From assembly GCF_009296165.1 (NCBI RefSeq), contig NZ_VUAZ01000014.1, positions 1 to 55,216 of the forward strand: a DNA stretch of 55,216 nt, given 5' to 3'. Below, one piece after another: positions 29,071-39,700 of this stretch. Made by a program: the position numbers and the translations under genes. The notes below the pieces were generated by a model that saw only the letters and a list, made by a program, of their open reading frames with translations, was not told where the DNA came from and searched no databases. This DNA comes from Pseudomonas kitaguniensis (lineage in GTDB: Bacteria; Pseudomonadota; Gammaproteobacteria; Pseudomonadales; Pseudomonadaceae). Each line of letters starts with the position of its first letter. The first letter of the stretch is position 1.

Positions 29071-29126
29071 AGGAAATCTCCAGGCGCCCGCTCAGGACGA
29101 GCGGGCGCTGTTGGGTGCTGCCAGGA

Positions 29127-30086
29127 TTATTGCTTGAGGACGAGTTCGACCGGCGTTTCAATCACGCCGTCTTTGGCGTCGACTTTCTCACCCTTGACCA
29201 GCTTCAGCGCGTTCTGGATACCGAACACGGCTTGCTGGGCGGCGGCCTGATCGGCGGTCGCCAGGATGCGGCCGTCTTTGAGCATCGGCTTGACCGCTTC
29301 GATATTGTCGTAGCCCACGACCAGCACTTTGCCGGCCTTGCCTGCGGCACGTACGGCCGAGACAGCGCCAAGCGCCATGTTGTCGTTACCGGCCAACAGA
29401 GCCTTGAGGTCCGGGTATTCGCTCAGCATCGCGGAAGCGACTTTTTGGCCCTGGTCGATTTCCCAGTTACCCGATTGGGTAGACACGATTTTCATGCCGG
29501 CGGCGTCCATCGCATCCTTGAAGCCTGCGGTTCGCTGCTGGGCGTTGGTGGTGGTTGGTACGCCTTCGATGATGCCGACTTTGTCACCCGCGGCCAGCTG
29601 CTTGGCCAGGTAGTCACCGACCAGCTTGGAGCCTTTGCGGTTGTCCGGACCCACGAACGGGATGTCGAGGTTTTTGCTTTTCAGCACGTCCGGGTCAAGG
29701 CGGTTGTCGATGTTGACGACCTTGATGCCGGCATCGGAAGCCTTTTTCAGCACGGTGACCAACGCCTTGGAGTCGGCCGGGGCGATGACGATGGCGTTTA
29801 CTTTGGCGAGGATCATCTGGTTGACAATATCGATCTGCGCGCTGGTATCGGTTTCGTTCTTGATACCGTTGGTGATCATGTCGAAGTCAGCAGCGTGCTC
29901 CTTCTGATAAGACTTGGCGCCCTCTTGCATGGTGACGAAAAATTCGTTGGCAAGGGACTTCATCACCAGGCCGACCTTGGGTTTGGCGGCGGTGTCTTCA
30001 GCAAAGGCAGAGGAAAGGGGTAGAGCAGCGGATGCGGCAGCAAGCACAGCGACAGCAAGAAGACGTGCAGCGAATGGCAGCTTCAT
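29127..30086 (-). CDS. rbsB: D-ribose periplasmic binding protein
   Basis: 319 residues; signal peptide (LAVAVLAAASAALPLSSAFA) and type I periplasmic sugar-binding fold: KVGLVMKSLANEFFVTMQEGAKSYQ, VNAIVIAPADSKALV, NIDNRLD, LLAGNDNMALGAVSA. First gene of the rbs operon. Delivers ribose to RbsC. Confidence 0.96.
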   Translation of the reverse strand: MKLPFAARLLAVAVLAAASAALPLSSAFAEDTAAKPKVGLVMKSLANEFFVTMQEGAKSYQKEHAADFDMITNGIKNETDTSAQIDIVNQMILAKVNAIVIAPADSKALVTVLKKASDAGIKVVNIDNRLDPDVLKSKNLDIPFVGPDNRKGSKLVGDYLAKQLAAGDKVGIIEGVPTTTNAQQRTAGFKDAMDAAGMKIVSTQSGNWEIDQGQKVASAMLSEYPDLKALLAGNDNMALGAVSAVRAAGKAGKVLVVGYDNIEAVKPMLKDGRILATADQAAAQQAVFGIQNALKLVKGEKVDAKDGVIETPVELVLKQ

Positions 30087-30139
30087 GGGTTCACTCCGAT
30101 CTTATGATTATTGTAAGCAACGCTTGCCGTGAAGCATCT

Positions 30140-30153
30140 CGCAAACGTTTGCG
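30140..30153. promoter_or_regulatory. RbsR operator CGCAAACGTTTGCG
   Basis: Perfect 14-bp palindrome 54 bp upstream of rbsB. On the minus strand it sits between TTGACT (30156-30161) and a weak -10 GATGCT (30133-30138), 17 bp apart, so bound repressor would block RNA polymerase. The core matches LacI/RbsR-family operators. The -10 is poor, so the exact start is unsure. Confidence 0.75.
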
Positions 30154-30343
30154 TTAGTCAAACTATGAGAACCTTGTCGGGATTTGTCAACGGAAGAAAA
30201 ACGCCGTTCATTCAAGCATGCGAGGTTCAGACCCCAGGTCACACGGTTGATTTGATTAAACATCGCCCTCCCCCAGTCGTTCTCTAAAACGACCGACTGT
30301 AGCGCGCATGCGTTATGTGCGCCGTCGATACTCCATCATGGTT

Positions 30344-30357
30344 TTCGGACAACCGAA
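30344..30357. promoter_or_regulatory. AauR-type site 1 (TTCGG-ACAA-CCGAA)
   Basis: Exact match to TTCGG-N4-CCGAA, the binding pattern I recall for AauR, the response regulator for acidic amino acid use in P. putida. About 118 bp upstream of the sigma-54 promoter, an enhancer distance. Confidence 0.65.
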
Positions 30358-30374
30358 CGCACGCCCCTTCATTG

Positions 30375-30388
30375 TTCGGAAAGCCGGA
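30375..30388. promoter_or_regulatory. AauR-type site 2 (TTCGG-AAAG-CCGGA)
   Basis: One mismatch to TTCGG-N4-CCGAA. Its centre is 31 bp (three helical turns) from site 1, so both face the same side of DNA. Confidence 0.55.
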
Positions 30389-30472
30389 CAAGCGCCACCC
30401 CAACTCATCTAAAAATTAAACATAAGTTGTTTTAAATCAATACGTTAATTTATAACCGCAGACACAATCAGC

Positions 30473-30489
30473 TTGGTACAAATCCTGCT
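30473..30489 (+). promoter_or_regulatory. Candidate sigma-54 promoter of the asparaginase gene
   Basis: TTGGTACAAATCCTGCT has the invariant GG and GC separated by exactly 10 bp (30475-30476 and 30487-30488). It lies 89 bp before the asparaginase start, downstream of the two AauR-type sites. Confidence 0.65.
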
Positions 30490-30577
30490 CTTTCTCAGCA
30501 CCTCGCGGCGTTCAGAACCGCCCGGGCGCTCTAGATGAACCTGCATCAGCACTCATCAAAAATCAGAGAGAAAAATA

Positions 30578-31665
<1,088 letters not shown>

Positions 31666-31680
31666 TTCCTGACAACGCTG

Positions 31681-31707
31681 GGCAGAGGCGGGTTACCCGC
31701 CTCTGCC
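31681..31707 (+). terminator. Perfect hairpin after the asparaginase gene
   Basis: GGCAGAGGCGGG-TTA-CCCGCCTCTGCC, a 12-bp perfect stem 16 bp after the stop. No T-run follows, so termination may be Rho-assisted or incomplete. Confidence 0.65.
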
Positions 31708-31756
31708 TGCCGGCACGTGAATTTTAAGCAGTTGCGAAATTGCTTACAGTTAAATA

Positions 31757-31772
31757 CTGTATGCACGTACAG
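31757..31772. promoter_or_regulatory. LexA (SOS) box CTGTATGCACGTACAG
   Basis: Matches CTGT-N8-ACAG with TA before it, and alternating purine-pyrimidine in the centre, as in strong SOS boxes. It ends 18 bp before the GTG start of the DUF1654 gene, so LexA would block its promoter. Confidence 0.8.
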
Positions 31773-31790
31773 CAAACTAAGGAATATTCC

Positions 31791-32042
31791 GTGGCAAAGT
31801 CTTCTTCCGCAGCGCCTACTCCGCCGGATGCTTACGCACGCCTCGGCGTTCGTGTGCAAAAAATCATCAATTCAACCAACGCCCAGAAATCCAAAACAGC
31901 GTTGATTTTCCGTCTGCCGGACGAGCCGGAGGAAGACTGGGCACGCTTGCTGGAAGAAATTGCAGAGAACGACAACGTCACCCTCGCCTATCGGGATGAC
32001 GGCGGTGTGCAGATTTTCTGGGTTGTACCGAAGGAAGATTGA
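31791..32042 (+). CDS. DUF1654 family protein, probably SOS-regulated
   Basis: 83 residues from GTG 31791, with AAGGAA 7-12 bp upstream; a longer frame from 31740 would run through the LexA box. YARLGVRVQKIINS...KTALIFRLPDEPEEDWARLLEEIAENDNVTLAYRDDGGVQIFWVVP is the DUF1654 pattern, a Pseudomonas-specific small family. A member in P. aeruginosa (PA0922, from memory) belongs to the LexA regulon. No enzymatic function known. Confidence 0.85.
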   Translation: MAKSSSAAPTPPDAYARLGVRVQKIINSTNAQKSKTALIFRLPDEPEEDWARLLEEIAENDNVTLAYRDDGGVQIFWVVPKED

Positions 32043-32078
32043 CCTGAACGCTGCCGGCGCAACAAAAACAACACCCAT

Positions 32079-32105
32079 AAAAAAGGGCCAATACTGGCCC
32101 TTTAT
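32079..32105. terminator. Bidirectional terminator between DUF1654 and MvaT genes
   Basis: AAAGGGCCA-ATA-CTGGCCCTTT with an A-run on the left and TTTATAG on the right serves both convergent genes. Confidence 0.88.
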
Positions 32106-32118
32106 AGTCAACTTAAGC

Positions 32119-32484
32119 TTACTTGTTCAGCCAGGACTCGACGGTGTCTGAACCGTGTTCAGCTTTCCACTCTTTCAAGCCTTTGTGATTACCACCCTTC
32201 GTTTCAATGACTTCACCGGTGTGCGGGTTCTTGTAAACCTTCACTTGGCGAGCTTTACGGGTGCCGGACTTCGGTGCGGCCACGGGAGCACGACGACCCG
32301 CCTGTGGATCAAGCAGATTGACCACGTCCTTGAGGCTGTAGCCATATTTTGCGAGCAAATCACGCAGCTTGGTTTCAAATTCAATTTCTTTCTTAAGGCC
32401 GGCATCGCCCTTCAGCGCTTCGAGTGCCTTGAGTTGTTCAGCAAGATGTTTTTCGAGCTGGCGGAATTCTGCGAGTTTGGACAT
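32119..32484 (-). CDS. MvaT-family H-NS-like nucleoid protein
   Basis: 121 residues. N-terminal coiled coil for oligomerisation (MSKLAEFRQLEKHLAEQLKALEALKGD), basic linker (APKSGTRKARQVKVYKNP) and C-terminal DNA-binding domain with the GGNHKGLKEW loop that inserts into AT-rich minor groove. MvaT/MvaU proteins silence foreign genes in pseudomonads. Whether this is mvaT itself or a paralogue such as mvaU or mvaV cannot be fixed from one copy. Confidence 0.93.
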   Translation of the reverse strand: MSKLAEFRQLEKHLAEQLKALEALKGDAGLKKEIEFETKLRDLLAKYGYSLKDVVNLLDPQAGRRAPVAAPKSGTRKARQVKVYKNPHTGEVIETKGGNHKGLKEWKAEHGSDTVESWLNK

Positions 32485-32615
32485 GGGTAATCTCTCTTAG
32501 AGTAAGCAGTGAAATCTGTGCCAAATCAAGATTTAGCTAGATTGCTTGATCGGACAATAGCCCCTGCCCAGAAGTGCCGTCGAGTTGAATGTGAAACGGC
32601 GGTAATTTCTTTGCG

Positions 32616-33245
32616 TTAATTAATATTTTGCCTGTGCAGATAATTCTCCAGCAACGTCACGACCTCCACGGTGAAGCTTGGCTGGCCAAGTAATGCAGGA
32701 CGGTCAGCCGTCACGGTGTGAATGATGGCGTGCACGGCGATGCCCATCAAATAGATCGAAAGATCCGGGTCCGGCACGTTCTTCATGAACGGCCTGAGTA
32801 CCTCTGCAAACTGATGCTGTAATTGATCGTTATTGTCACCCATGTGCCTGACGGTACTGGGTAGCTCCTCGTGGATGGCTTTGTGCAGCGCGGGCGCGAC
32901 GCGGTGTTCGGCAACAATCATCTCCACGATCATGGTCAGCGCCTCCCGAAGAGAGCGCTGGTTCGGTAGAACCTCCAACACCTTGAATAAATCAGTTTGC
33001 GTTGCATCGGCATGACGCCGCTGCAGCTCCGCAATGATCGCCTCTTTATTAGGAAAAAACTGGTAAAGCGACCCAATGTTGACGCCTGCACGCTCTGCAA
33101 TCGCGTTGGTGGTCAGCCCCTCCCAACCTACCTGGGTCAAAATGTAAGTCGCTGCTTGAATAATCGCATCGACCGTCGCCCGCGAACGTGCTTGGGACGG
33201 CATTTTCCTGGGGCTGACGGGCATACGGCTTTTGTTCAAGGTCAC
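32616..33245 (-). CDS. TetR family repressor, probably of the adjacent pump
   Basis: 209 residues from GTG 33245 (alternatives: TTG 33239 with GAGG 5 bp upstream, ATG 33224). The DNA-binding domain is RSRATVDAIIQAATYILTQVGWEGLTTNAIAERAGVNIGSLYQFFPNKEAI, a standard TetR N-terminus. It is divergent from the nitroreductase-RND genes, the usual place for a local repressor. The 92-bp gap has a TAAG-N6-CTTA inverted repeat near 33269 that could be part of the operator. Confidence 0.9.
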   Translation of the reverse strand: MTLNKSRMPVSPRKMPSQARSRATVDAIIQAATYILTQVGWEGLTTNAIAERAGVNIGSLYQFFPNKEAIIAELQRRHADATQTDLFKVLEVLPNQRSLREALTMIVEMIVAEHRVAPALHKAIHEELPSTVRHMGDNNDQLQHQFAEVLRPFMKNVPDPDLSIYLMGIAVHAIIHTVTADRPALLGQPSFTVEVVTLLENYLHRQNIN

Positions 33246-33337
33246 CTCAAGAACATGAGCTTTTAAAAACTAAGCTTTAACTTACTATTTTGGACGTGAG
33301 AACACAACGTTGCTCACGTACCGAGACTATTGCAGCC

Positions 33338-34063
33338 ATGAATACGCATGATTTGGAACAACGCTGGGACAGCTTCCGGGCCGCGAACCGCTTTCGCAGG
33401 GCCATCCGAAAATTCAGTTCAGCAGCGTTGCCGGATGGCGACGTCTACGAGCTACTGGTGGAGGCCGCTCACGCTCCGTCAAGCGGAAACATGCAGCCCT
33501 ATGAGTTTCACCGCGTCCGCGACCCAGCGCTTAAAGCCAGCATGGCGGCAGCCTGCAATGGGCAAAAAGCAGCGGCATCGGCATCCGAGTTCGTGGTGAT
33601 CGTGGCCAGCCCCGCACTTGGGATACGTACCGCCCAAGCGCAACTTGAGCATCTCGAACACTCTGCCTTGAGCGCTGATTCAAAGGCCTATAACCGCAAG
33701 CAGATTGCGATGTTCAAAAAAGTATTGGGGTTGGGTTCCAGCGCAGCGTGGTCGCCGCTGGTGTTCCTTGCGGCGTTGGTACGCCCCACGCTTTCGCTGT
33801 TGCCTGTGGGCCTGATCGGAGGTCGTCAATGGGCTGCGCGCAACGCCATATTTGCGGCTCAAACCATCATGCTCGGGGCTGCGGCCAAAGGCATCGATTC
33901 ATGCCCGATGGAAGGGTTTTCGGCAACAAAAGTTGCAAAACTTCTAGGCATACAGCGCGGGTCTGTGATCCCGCTGGTGATCGCACTCGGGTACCGCGCG
34001 CCCGACGCCAGGATCGAAGAACGCTGGCGCAACCCGATGGAAAACATCGTTATTTCACACTGA
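33338..34063 (+). CDS. Nitroreductase family protein
   Basis: 241 residues from ATG 33338; a TTG at 33290 would lengthen it but has no support. The family N-terminus NRFRRAIRKFSSAALPDGDVYELLVEAAHAPSSGNMQPYEFHRVRD contains the FMN-binding R-x-[ST]-R-[KR]-F-like region and the S-G-N-x-Q-P-[YW] motif. Later AAQTIMLGAAAKGIDSCPMEGF and IPLVIALGYRA complete the fold. A flavin NAD(P)H oxidoreductase, perhaps detoxifying a pump substrate. 74 bp before the pump genes. Confidence 0.88.
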   Translation: MNTHDLEQRWDSFRAANRFRRAIRKFSSAALPDGDVYELLVEAAHAPSSGNMQPYEFHRVRDPALKASMAAACNGQKAAASASEFVVIVASPALGIRTAQAQLEHLEHSALSADSKAYNRKQIAMFKKVLGLGSSAAWSPLVFLAALVRPTLSLLPVGLIGGRQWAARNAIFAAQTIMLGAAAKGIDSCPMEGFSATKVAKLLGIQRGSVIPLVIALGYRAPDARIEERWRNPMENIVISH

Positions 34064-34137
34064 ACCACTTTTGCGTGGCCCGTTCAGGGCTGCGGCAAAG
34101 CTTTTCAGAGCGCTATTACCTTCTTCGGTAATCCAAG

Positions 34138-35649
34138 ATGACTTCTCAGATCGAATGTCGAGCAGGCCTCTCTGAGCCCTGCGAACAGGGCTGCAGGCAA
34201 TCGCGATGGATAGCGCCCCCACTTGTTGTGGCGGCTTTACTGGTATGCGCAGGGTGCGCGTTGCAACCGGCCTATGTGACGCCGACCCCGCCGACACCCA
34301 CAACCTGGTCTGTAGACGCCGCCAGTGCTAAACGCCATGCGCCCTTGCCGGGCGATGCCTGGTGGCAGCCTTTGGGTGACAAGGCTATTGATACCCTGGT
34401 AGAGGCCGCATTCGCAGGCAACCCGACCTTGCTGCAGGCAGTGACACGGGTTGACGAGGCCAAGGCGACGCTGACTGCTGATACAGCGGCAACGATGCCT
34501 GGCGTCGGCGTCGACGCCAGCTTCACACGGCAAAAAAGTCGCGATACTTCCGCCGCCGGATCAGGGGTGACGGTACAGAGTACCTCCGCCGCTGTCGGGC
34601 CGACTTTCAGTTGGGAACTGGACCTGTTCGGGCGGGTTCGCCAGTCAGTAGAAGCCGCCCAAAACCACCTGGATGCGCGTACCGCAGACGCGGCGTCCAC
34701 GCGCCTGACCTTGGCCGCCGATGTTGCCAATGACGTGCTTTCCCTGCGTGCCTGTGAAAGTTCGCGACGCGTTTTAATCGATGACATTGCCTCCCGGGAA
34801 AAGACCCTGGCATTGACGCAACTGCGGCTGAACTCAGGTTTTGCTGCACCGGTTGACGAAGCACGCATCCTGTCCGGCTTAGCGACCTCGCAGACCAATC
34901 TTGCCACTCAAGCAGACCAATGCGCGCGCCTGGTTAATGCGCTGGTGGCGTTGACCGGCGCAGAGGCAGGCAGCGTCACACACCTTGTGGGTACACAACC
35001 GTCAGCCTCTGAGAGCGAACTGGCCTACATGCCGCAGGCGCCCGCTGCGGTGCCTCAACTACCCGCAACGGTATTGGCCTCGCATCCCGACGTTGTTTCA
35101 GCTGAACGTGAGACTGCAGCCGCTTGGGCCGACATCGCGGTAGCGCGTGCAGATCGCTTGCCGCGTATCGATCTCGCCGCAGCGCTGACCGGGCAGTGGA
35201 TTCGCATGGCCGGTTCCAGCATTAACTTCGACACCTGGTCTATCGGCCCGAGCCTCAGTGGCACGCTGTTCGATGGCGGTGCAGGCAAGGCCAAAGTCGA
35301 GGCTGCAAAAGCCCGCTACGTGCGCGCCGCCGCCACCTTGAAAAGCACGCTGAGAACCACCGTTCAAGACGTCGAAAACGCGCTGGCGGATCAGGCATCG
35401 GCAAAATCCCGGCTGACCTCTACCAAGGAAGGCGTAGCCGCCGCCCGCACCACCTTCCAAGCCTCAGACGCGCAATGGAAGGCGGGCGCTGTCAGCCTGT
35501 TTGAGCTGGAAGACAGCCGCCGGCAATTCGCTTCAGCAAAGGATGCCGAAATCTCTGCACGCCGCGATCAGGCACAGGCCTGGATCTCGCTGGTAAAAGC
35601 CACCGGCGGAGCTATCGCCCTAACTCCGGATAACACCTCCCATGAATAA
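34138..35649 (+). CDS. RND efflux outer-membrane factor, NodT/OprM type lipoprotein
   Basis: 503 residues. Lipoprotein signal ending in the lipobox VCAGC (Cys about residue 42), then two repeats of the outer-membrane efflux (TolC) fold; SWELDLFGRVRQSVEAAQ and DRLPRIDLAAALTGQW with LFDGGAGKAKVEAAKARY are typical of each half. Forms the trimeric exit duct of the pump. Its stop overlaps the start of the membrane-fusion gene by 8 bp. It is unusual that this gene comes first in the pump operon. Confidence 0.92.
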   Translation: MTSQIECRAGLSEPCEQGCRQSRWIAPPLVVAALLVCAGCALQPAYVTPTPPTPTTWSVDAASAKRHAPLPGDAWWQPLGDKAIDTLVEAAFAGNPTLLQAVTRVDEAKATLTADTAATMPGVGVDASFTRQKSRDTSAAGSGVTVQSTSAAVGPTFSWELDLFGRVRQSVEAAQNHLDARTADAASTRLTLAADVANDVLSLRACESSRRVLIDDIASREKTLALTQLRLNSGFAAPVDEARILSGLATSQTNLATQADQCARLVNALVALTGAEAGSVTHLVGTQPSASESELAYMPQAPAAVPQLPATVLASHPDVVSAERETAAAWADIAVARADRLPRIDLAAALTGQWIRMAGSSINFDTWSIGPSLSGTLFDGGAGKAKVEAAKARYVRAAATLKSTLRTTVQDVENALADQASAKSRLTSTKEGVAAARTTFQASDAQWKAGAVSLFELEDSRRQFASAKDAEISARRDQAQAWISLVKATGGAIALTPDNTSHE

Positions 35650-36736
35650 ATTATTGTGCTTGCGGATGATAGTTGGCGGCCGGTCAATGGCCGTCGTTGC
35701 GCTGGTCGCCGGCTTGGTTATCGCCGCCATTTTCATGTCTGCGCCCACCCGCTCAGCCACTCAAACAGACACCCAGCCGGCCTCCGCCCTGACGGTGACG
35801 GTCGCGACCGCGACCACCTTGAGTTGGCCCGTCAAACTTGAGGCAAGTGGCTCAATCGCGCCTTGGGAAGAAGCGGTCATCGGGTCCCAGGTTTCAAACC
35901 TGCGCTTGGTTCAGCTCTATGTGAACATCGGTGACGCGGTGAAGCGAGGGCAACTGCTCGCCTCGTTCGACGCGGCCTTGCTCGAAGCCGACGCCACGCG
36001 CCTTAACGCAAACTGGTTGCAAGCGGAGTCCAACCGCAAGCGCGCATTGCAATTGAAGGGCACGGGCGGCATCAGTGATCAGGACGTGCTTCAGTATGAG
36101 ACGCAAGCCGACGTGGCCAAAGCGTTGCTCACCGGCACTCAACTGCAACTGCGTTATGCCAAAGTCATCGCGCCAGATGACGGTTTGATCAGCGCTCGCT
36201 CTGCAACCGTCGGCGCGGTTTACGGTAACGGCCAAGAGTTGTTCCGCATGATCCGGCAAGGCCGGCTGGAATGGCGCGGCGAATTGAACGCGCTGCAGTT
36301 GGCCCACGTCACACCCGGCCAACGCATCACACTGGCGTTACCTGACGACTCTTCAGCCGTTGCAGTGGTGCGTGAACTCGCGCCGGACCTGAACACCGAG
36401 ACGCGTTTGGGCATCGCCTACGCTGACATCGAACCCGGCAGCACGGCACGGGCCGGCATGTATGCCAAAGGGCTGGTTAATTTGGCTGTGCGCGCCGCCG
36501 TGGTGATACCGGCCGCGAGTGTGGTCATACGTGATGGGCGTAGCTACGTGCCCCGCGTGGTCGACAACGACCGAATCAGCTTACAAGCGGTGACGGTGGG
36601 GCGCCGGCAGAACAACCAGGTCGAAATTGTTTCGGGTATCAACGTTGCAGACAGCGTGGTAGAGCAAGGTGCCGCCTTTTTGAATGACGGTGATCGGGTA
36701 CACATCGTAACAGCACCTGCTGAAGCGAAGGAGTAA
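35642..36736 (+). CDS. RND efflux membrane-fusion protein
   Basis: 364 residues; one N-terminal membrane anchor (VALVAGLVIAAIFMS), lipoyl halves EASGSIAPWEEAVIGSQVSNLRLVQLYVNIGDAVKRGQLLASFD and LRYAKVIAPDDGLISARSATVGAVYGNGQELFRMI, a hairpin between them and a beta-barrel domain. HlyD/AcrA-type periplasmic adaptor. Three bp before the transporter gene. Confidence 0.93.
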   Translation: MNKLLCLRMIVGGRSMAVVALVAGLVIAAIFMSAPTRSATQTDTQPASALTVTVATATTLSWPVKLEASGSIAPWEEAVIGSQVSNLRLVQLYVNIGDAVKRGQLLASFDAALLEADATRLNANWLQAESNRKRALQLKGTGGISDQDVLQYETQADVAKALLTGTQLQLRYAKVIAPDDGLISARSATVGAVYGNGQELFRMIRQGRLEWRGELNALQLAHVTPGQRITLALPDDSSAVAVVRELAPDLNTETRLGIAYADIEPGSTARAGMYAKGLVNLAVRAAVVIPAASVVIRDGRSYVPRVVDNDRISLQAVTVGRRQNNQVEIVSGINVADSVVEQGAAFLNDGDRVHIVTAPAEAKE

Positions 36737-36739
36737 GCC

Positions 36740-39700
36740 ATGAACTTCGCCACCTGGTCGATCCGCAACCCAATCCCTTCCATCCTGCTTTTCGTACTGT
36801 TGTCCATGGCCGGAATACTAAGCTTTCGGGCGTTGCCGATCGCCAACATGCCGGACATCGATCTGCCCTCAGTGGTTATTTCGCTGACGCAACCCGGTGC
36901 TTCCCCGGCGCAGTTAGAGACGGAGGTAGCACGCAAGGTAGAGAACTCCCTCGCCACGCTGTCCGGGATAAAACACATGAGCACCTCGATTGTTGATGGG
37001 CGCGTAACCATTAACGTCGAGTTCATCCTTGAAAAGAAGTTATCTGATGCGCTGATTGAATCCAAAGATGCCGTCGATAAAGTTCGCTCCGATTTACCCA
37101 GCGATCTGGAGCAGCCTTCGATCAGCGCGATTCGTGTAGGCAGCGACGACGCAACATTAATCTACGCCGCTGCCTCTTCGAAAATGGATGAAGAGGCGCT
37201 CTCGTGGTTCGTCGATGATGCGGTCAACAAGGCCATATTGGGCGTGCCCGGTATTGGCAAGTTTGAGCGCGTCGGTGGGGTTAGCCGCCAGGTAGTGGTG
37301 GAAGTCGACCCGGCCAGCCTGGAGGCGCAAGGCACCACGGCCGCCGAAGTGTCCAGGGCGCTCAAGAGTGTCGAGCAAGAGTCCTCCGGGGGACGTGGCC
37401 AGGTGAATGGCGCGGAGCAGGCAGTGCGCACTATTGCTACAGTGCGCACTGCCGACGAGCTGAAAAATCTCCCCGTGGTGCTCAGCAATGGTCGACGCGT
37501 GAACCTGGACCAGGTTGCCTTGATCAAGGATACCTATGCAGACCGCACGCAGCTCGCCACGCTGGATGGTCAGCCGGTGGTCGGTTTCAGGATCTATCGG
37601 GCCAAGGGTTTCGACGAAACGCGTGTCGCCGCAGGTGTGCAGCAGGTGCTCGACAAGCTTCACGCGGCGGACGCAAGCCTGAACTTTACAAAAGTTTCCG
37701 GTACCGTGGATTACACGCATGAGCAGTATGAGGGCTCAATGCACATGCTTTATGAAGGCGCGTTACTGGCGGTGCTGGTGGTCTGGTGGTTCTTGCGCGA
37801 CTGGCGCGCCACATTGATCTCCGCCTCGGCTTTACCGCTGTCGATACTGCCTACCTTTCTTGTGATGAACTGGCTCGGTTACTCCCTCAACACCCTGACG
37901 CTTCTGGCGCTGGCGGTGATCGTCGGCATTCTTGTAGACGACGCGATTGTCGAGATCGAGAACATTGAACGCCACCGCCGCATGGGCAAGCCGATCCATC
38001 AGGCAGCCGGCGACGCGGTGACCGAAATCGCCTTGGCGGTGATGGCCACCACCCTGACGCTGGTTGTAGTGTTTCTGCCCACGGCAATGATGAGCGGGGT
38101 TCCAGGGCTGTTCTTCAAGCAGTTTGGCTGGACGGCCGTGGTGGCGGTGCTTTCTTCCCTGTTGGTGGCGCGGGTTCTGACTCCGATGATGGCCACCTAC
38201 TTGCTCAAAACGCATACCGAGGGCAAGGAAACGCCGGATGGCAGGCTGATGAAGCTGTATTTGCACAGCGTGGCCTGGTGCCTCAGCCATCGCCGCCTGA
38301 CGATGTTGGGCACGGCTGTGGTTTTCGCTGCTTCGGTAGCGGTGGTTCCGCTGCTTGAAACCGGACTGATGCCAGCGTCAGACAAAGGCTACAGCAACAT
38401 CAACCTTGAGCTGCCACCCGGCAGCAGTTTGTCGGCTACACGGGCGACAACCGAGGCGGTTAGCCGCGCCATCAACCACCTGCCAGGCATCGAGCATGTG
38501 TTCAGCACCGTGGGCGTCGCTCAGCCTGCCGGGCGCGGGCAAACCCAGGCAGCAGAGCTACGCCGGGCCACCATGACGCTCGTGCTGTCGGCGCGCGGTG
38601 AGCGCCCAGGGCAAACCGACATCGAAAACCAGGTACGTGTTGCCTTGAAGGAAGTGCCAGGCGCACGGTTTTCGTTGGGCTCCGGCGGGCTCGGCGAGAA
38701 GCTGTCGCTGATTCTAGCGAGTGACGACAAGGCCGCGCTCAAAGCGACGGCTCAGGCGCTGGAGCGGCAGTTGAGGGAAGTCGCCGGCCTGGCCAACATC
38801 ACCTCAACTGCCAGTATCGAGCGGCCGGAAATCGTGGTGCGTCCTGACGCCAGGCAGGCAGCCGAGCGTGGCGTGAGCACCGAGACTATTGGCGAAACAG
38901 TGCGCATTGCCACCAACGGCGACTTCGATGCAAAGATGGGCAAGCTCAACCTCGACAACCGGCAAATAGCCATTCAGGTGCGCATACCGGACGCTTCGCG
39001 CCAGGACTTTGAAACATTGGCTAATTTAAGGGTTCGCGGGCGTGACGGGCTGATTCCGCTATCGACTGTCGCGCAGTTGGCGATCGAGAGCGGGCCGACC
39101 CAGATTGACCGTTACGATCGACGCCGCTATGCGACGGTCACCGCGGACCTCGGGCACACACCGCTTGGGCAAGCACTCGCCAAAGCCAGAGCGCTGCCCG
39201 CCATCCAGTCCATGCCGTCGAGTGTCGAGCTGATCGAATCCGGCGACGCAGAAACCATGGCAGAGCTTATGACCGGGTTCAGCATGGCAATCGTCATCGG
39301 CCTGGTCTGTGTGTATTGCGTATTGGTGCTGCTGTTTCACGACTTTTTTCAGCCGCTGACAATCTTGTTTGCCATCCCCCTGTCGGTAGGCGGCGCCTTT
39401 GTGGCATTGCTGATGACACGCGGCATGCTGAGCCTCCCGTCGATGATTGGCTTGGTGATGCTGATGGGCATCGTCACCAAAAACTCGATCTTGCTCGTCG
39501 AGTACGCGTTGATGGGTATCCAGAAACAGGGGCTGTCGGTGGTTGAGGCGTTGATTAACGCCTGCCATAAGCGGGTACGCCCGATCATCATGACGACCCT
39601 GGCGATGATCGCCGGGATGATGCCGATTGCGCTGGGCCTGGGGGCCGATGCGAGTTTCCGTCAGCCGATGGCCATCGCGGTTATCGGTGGGCTGGTGACC

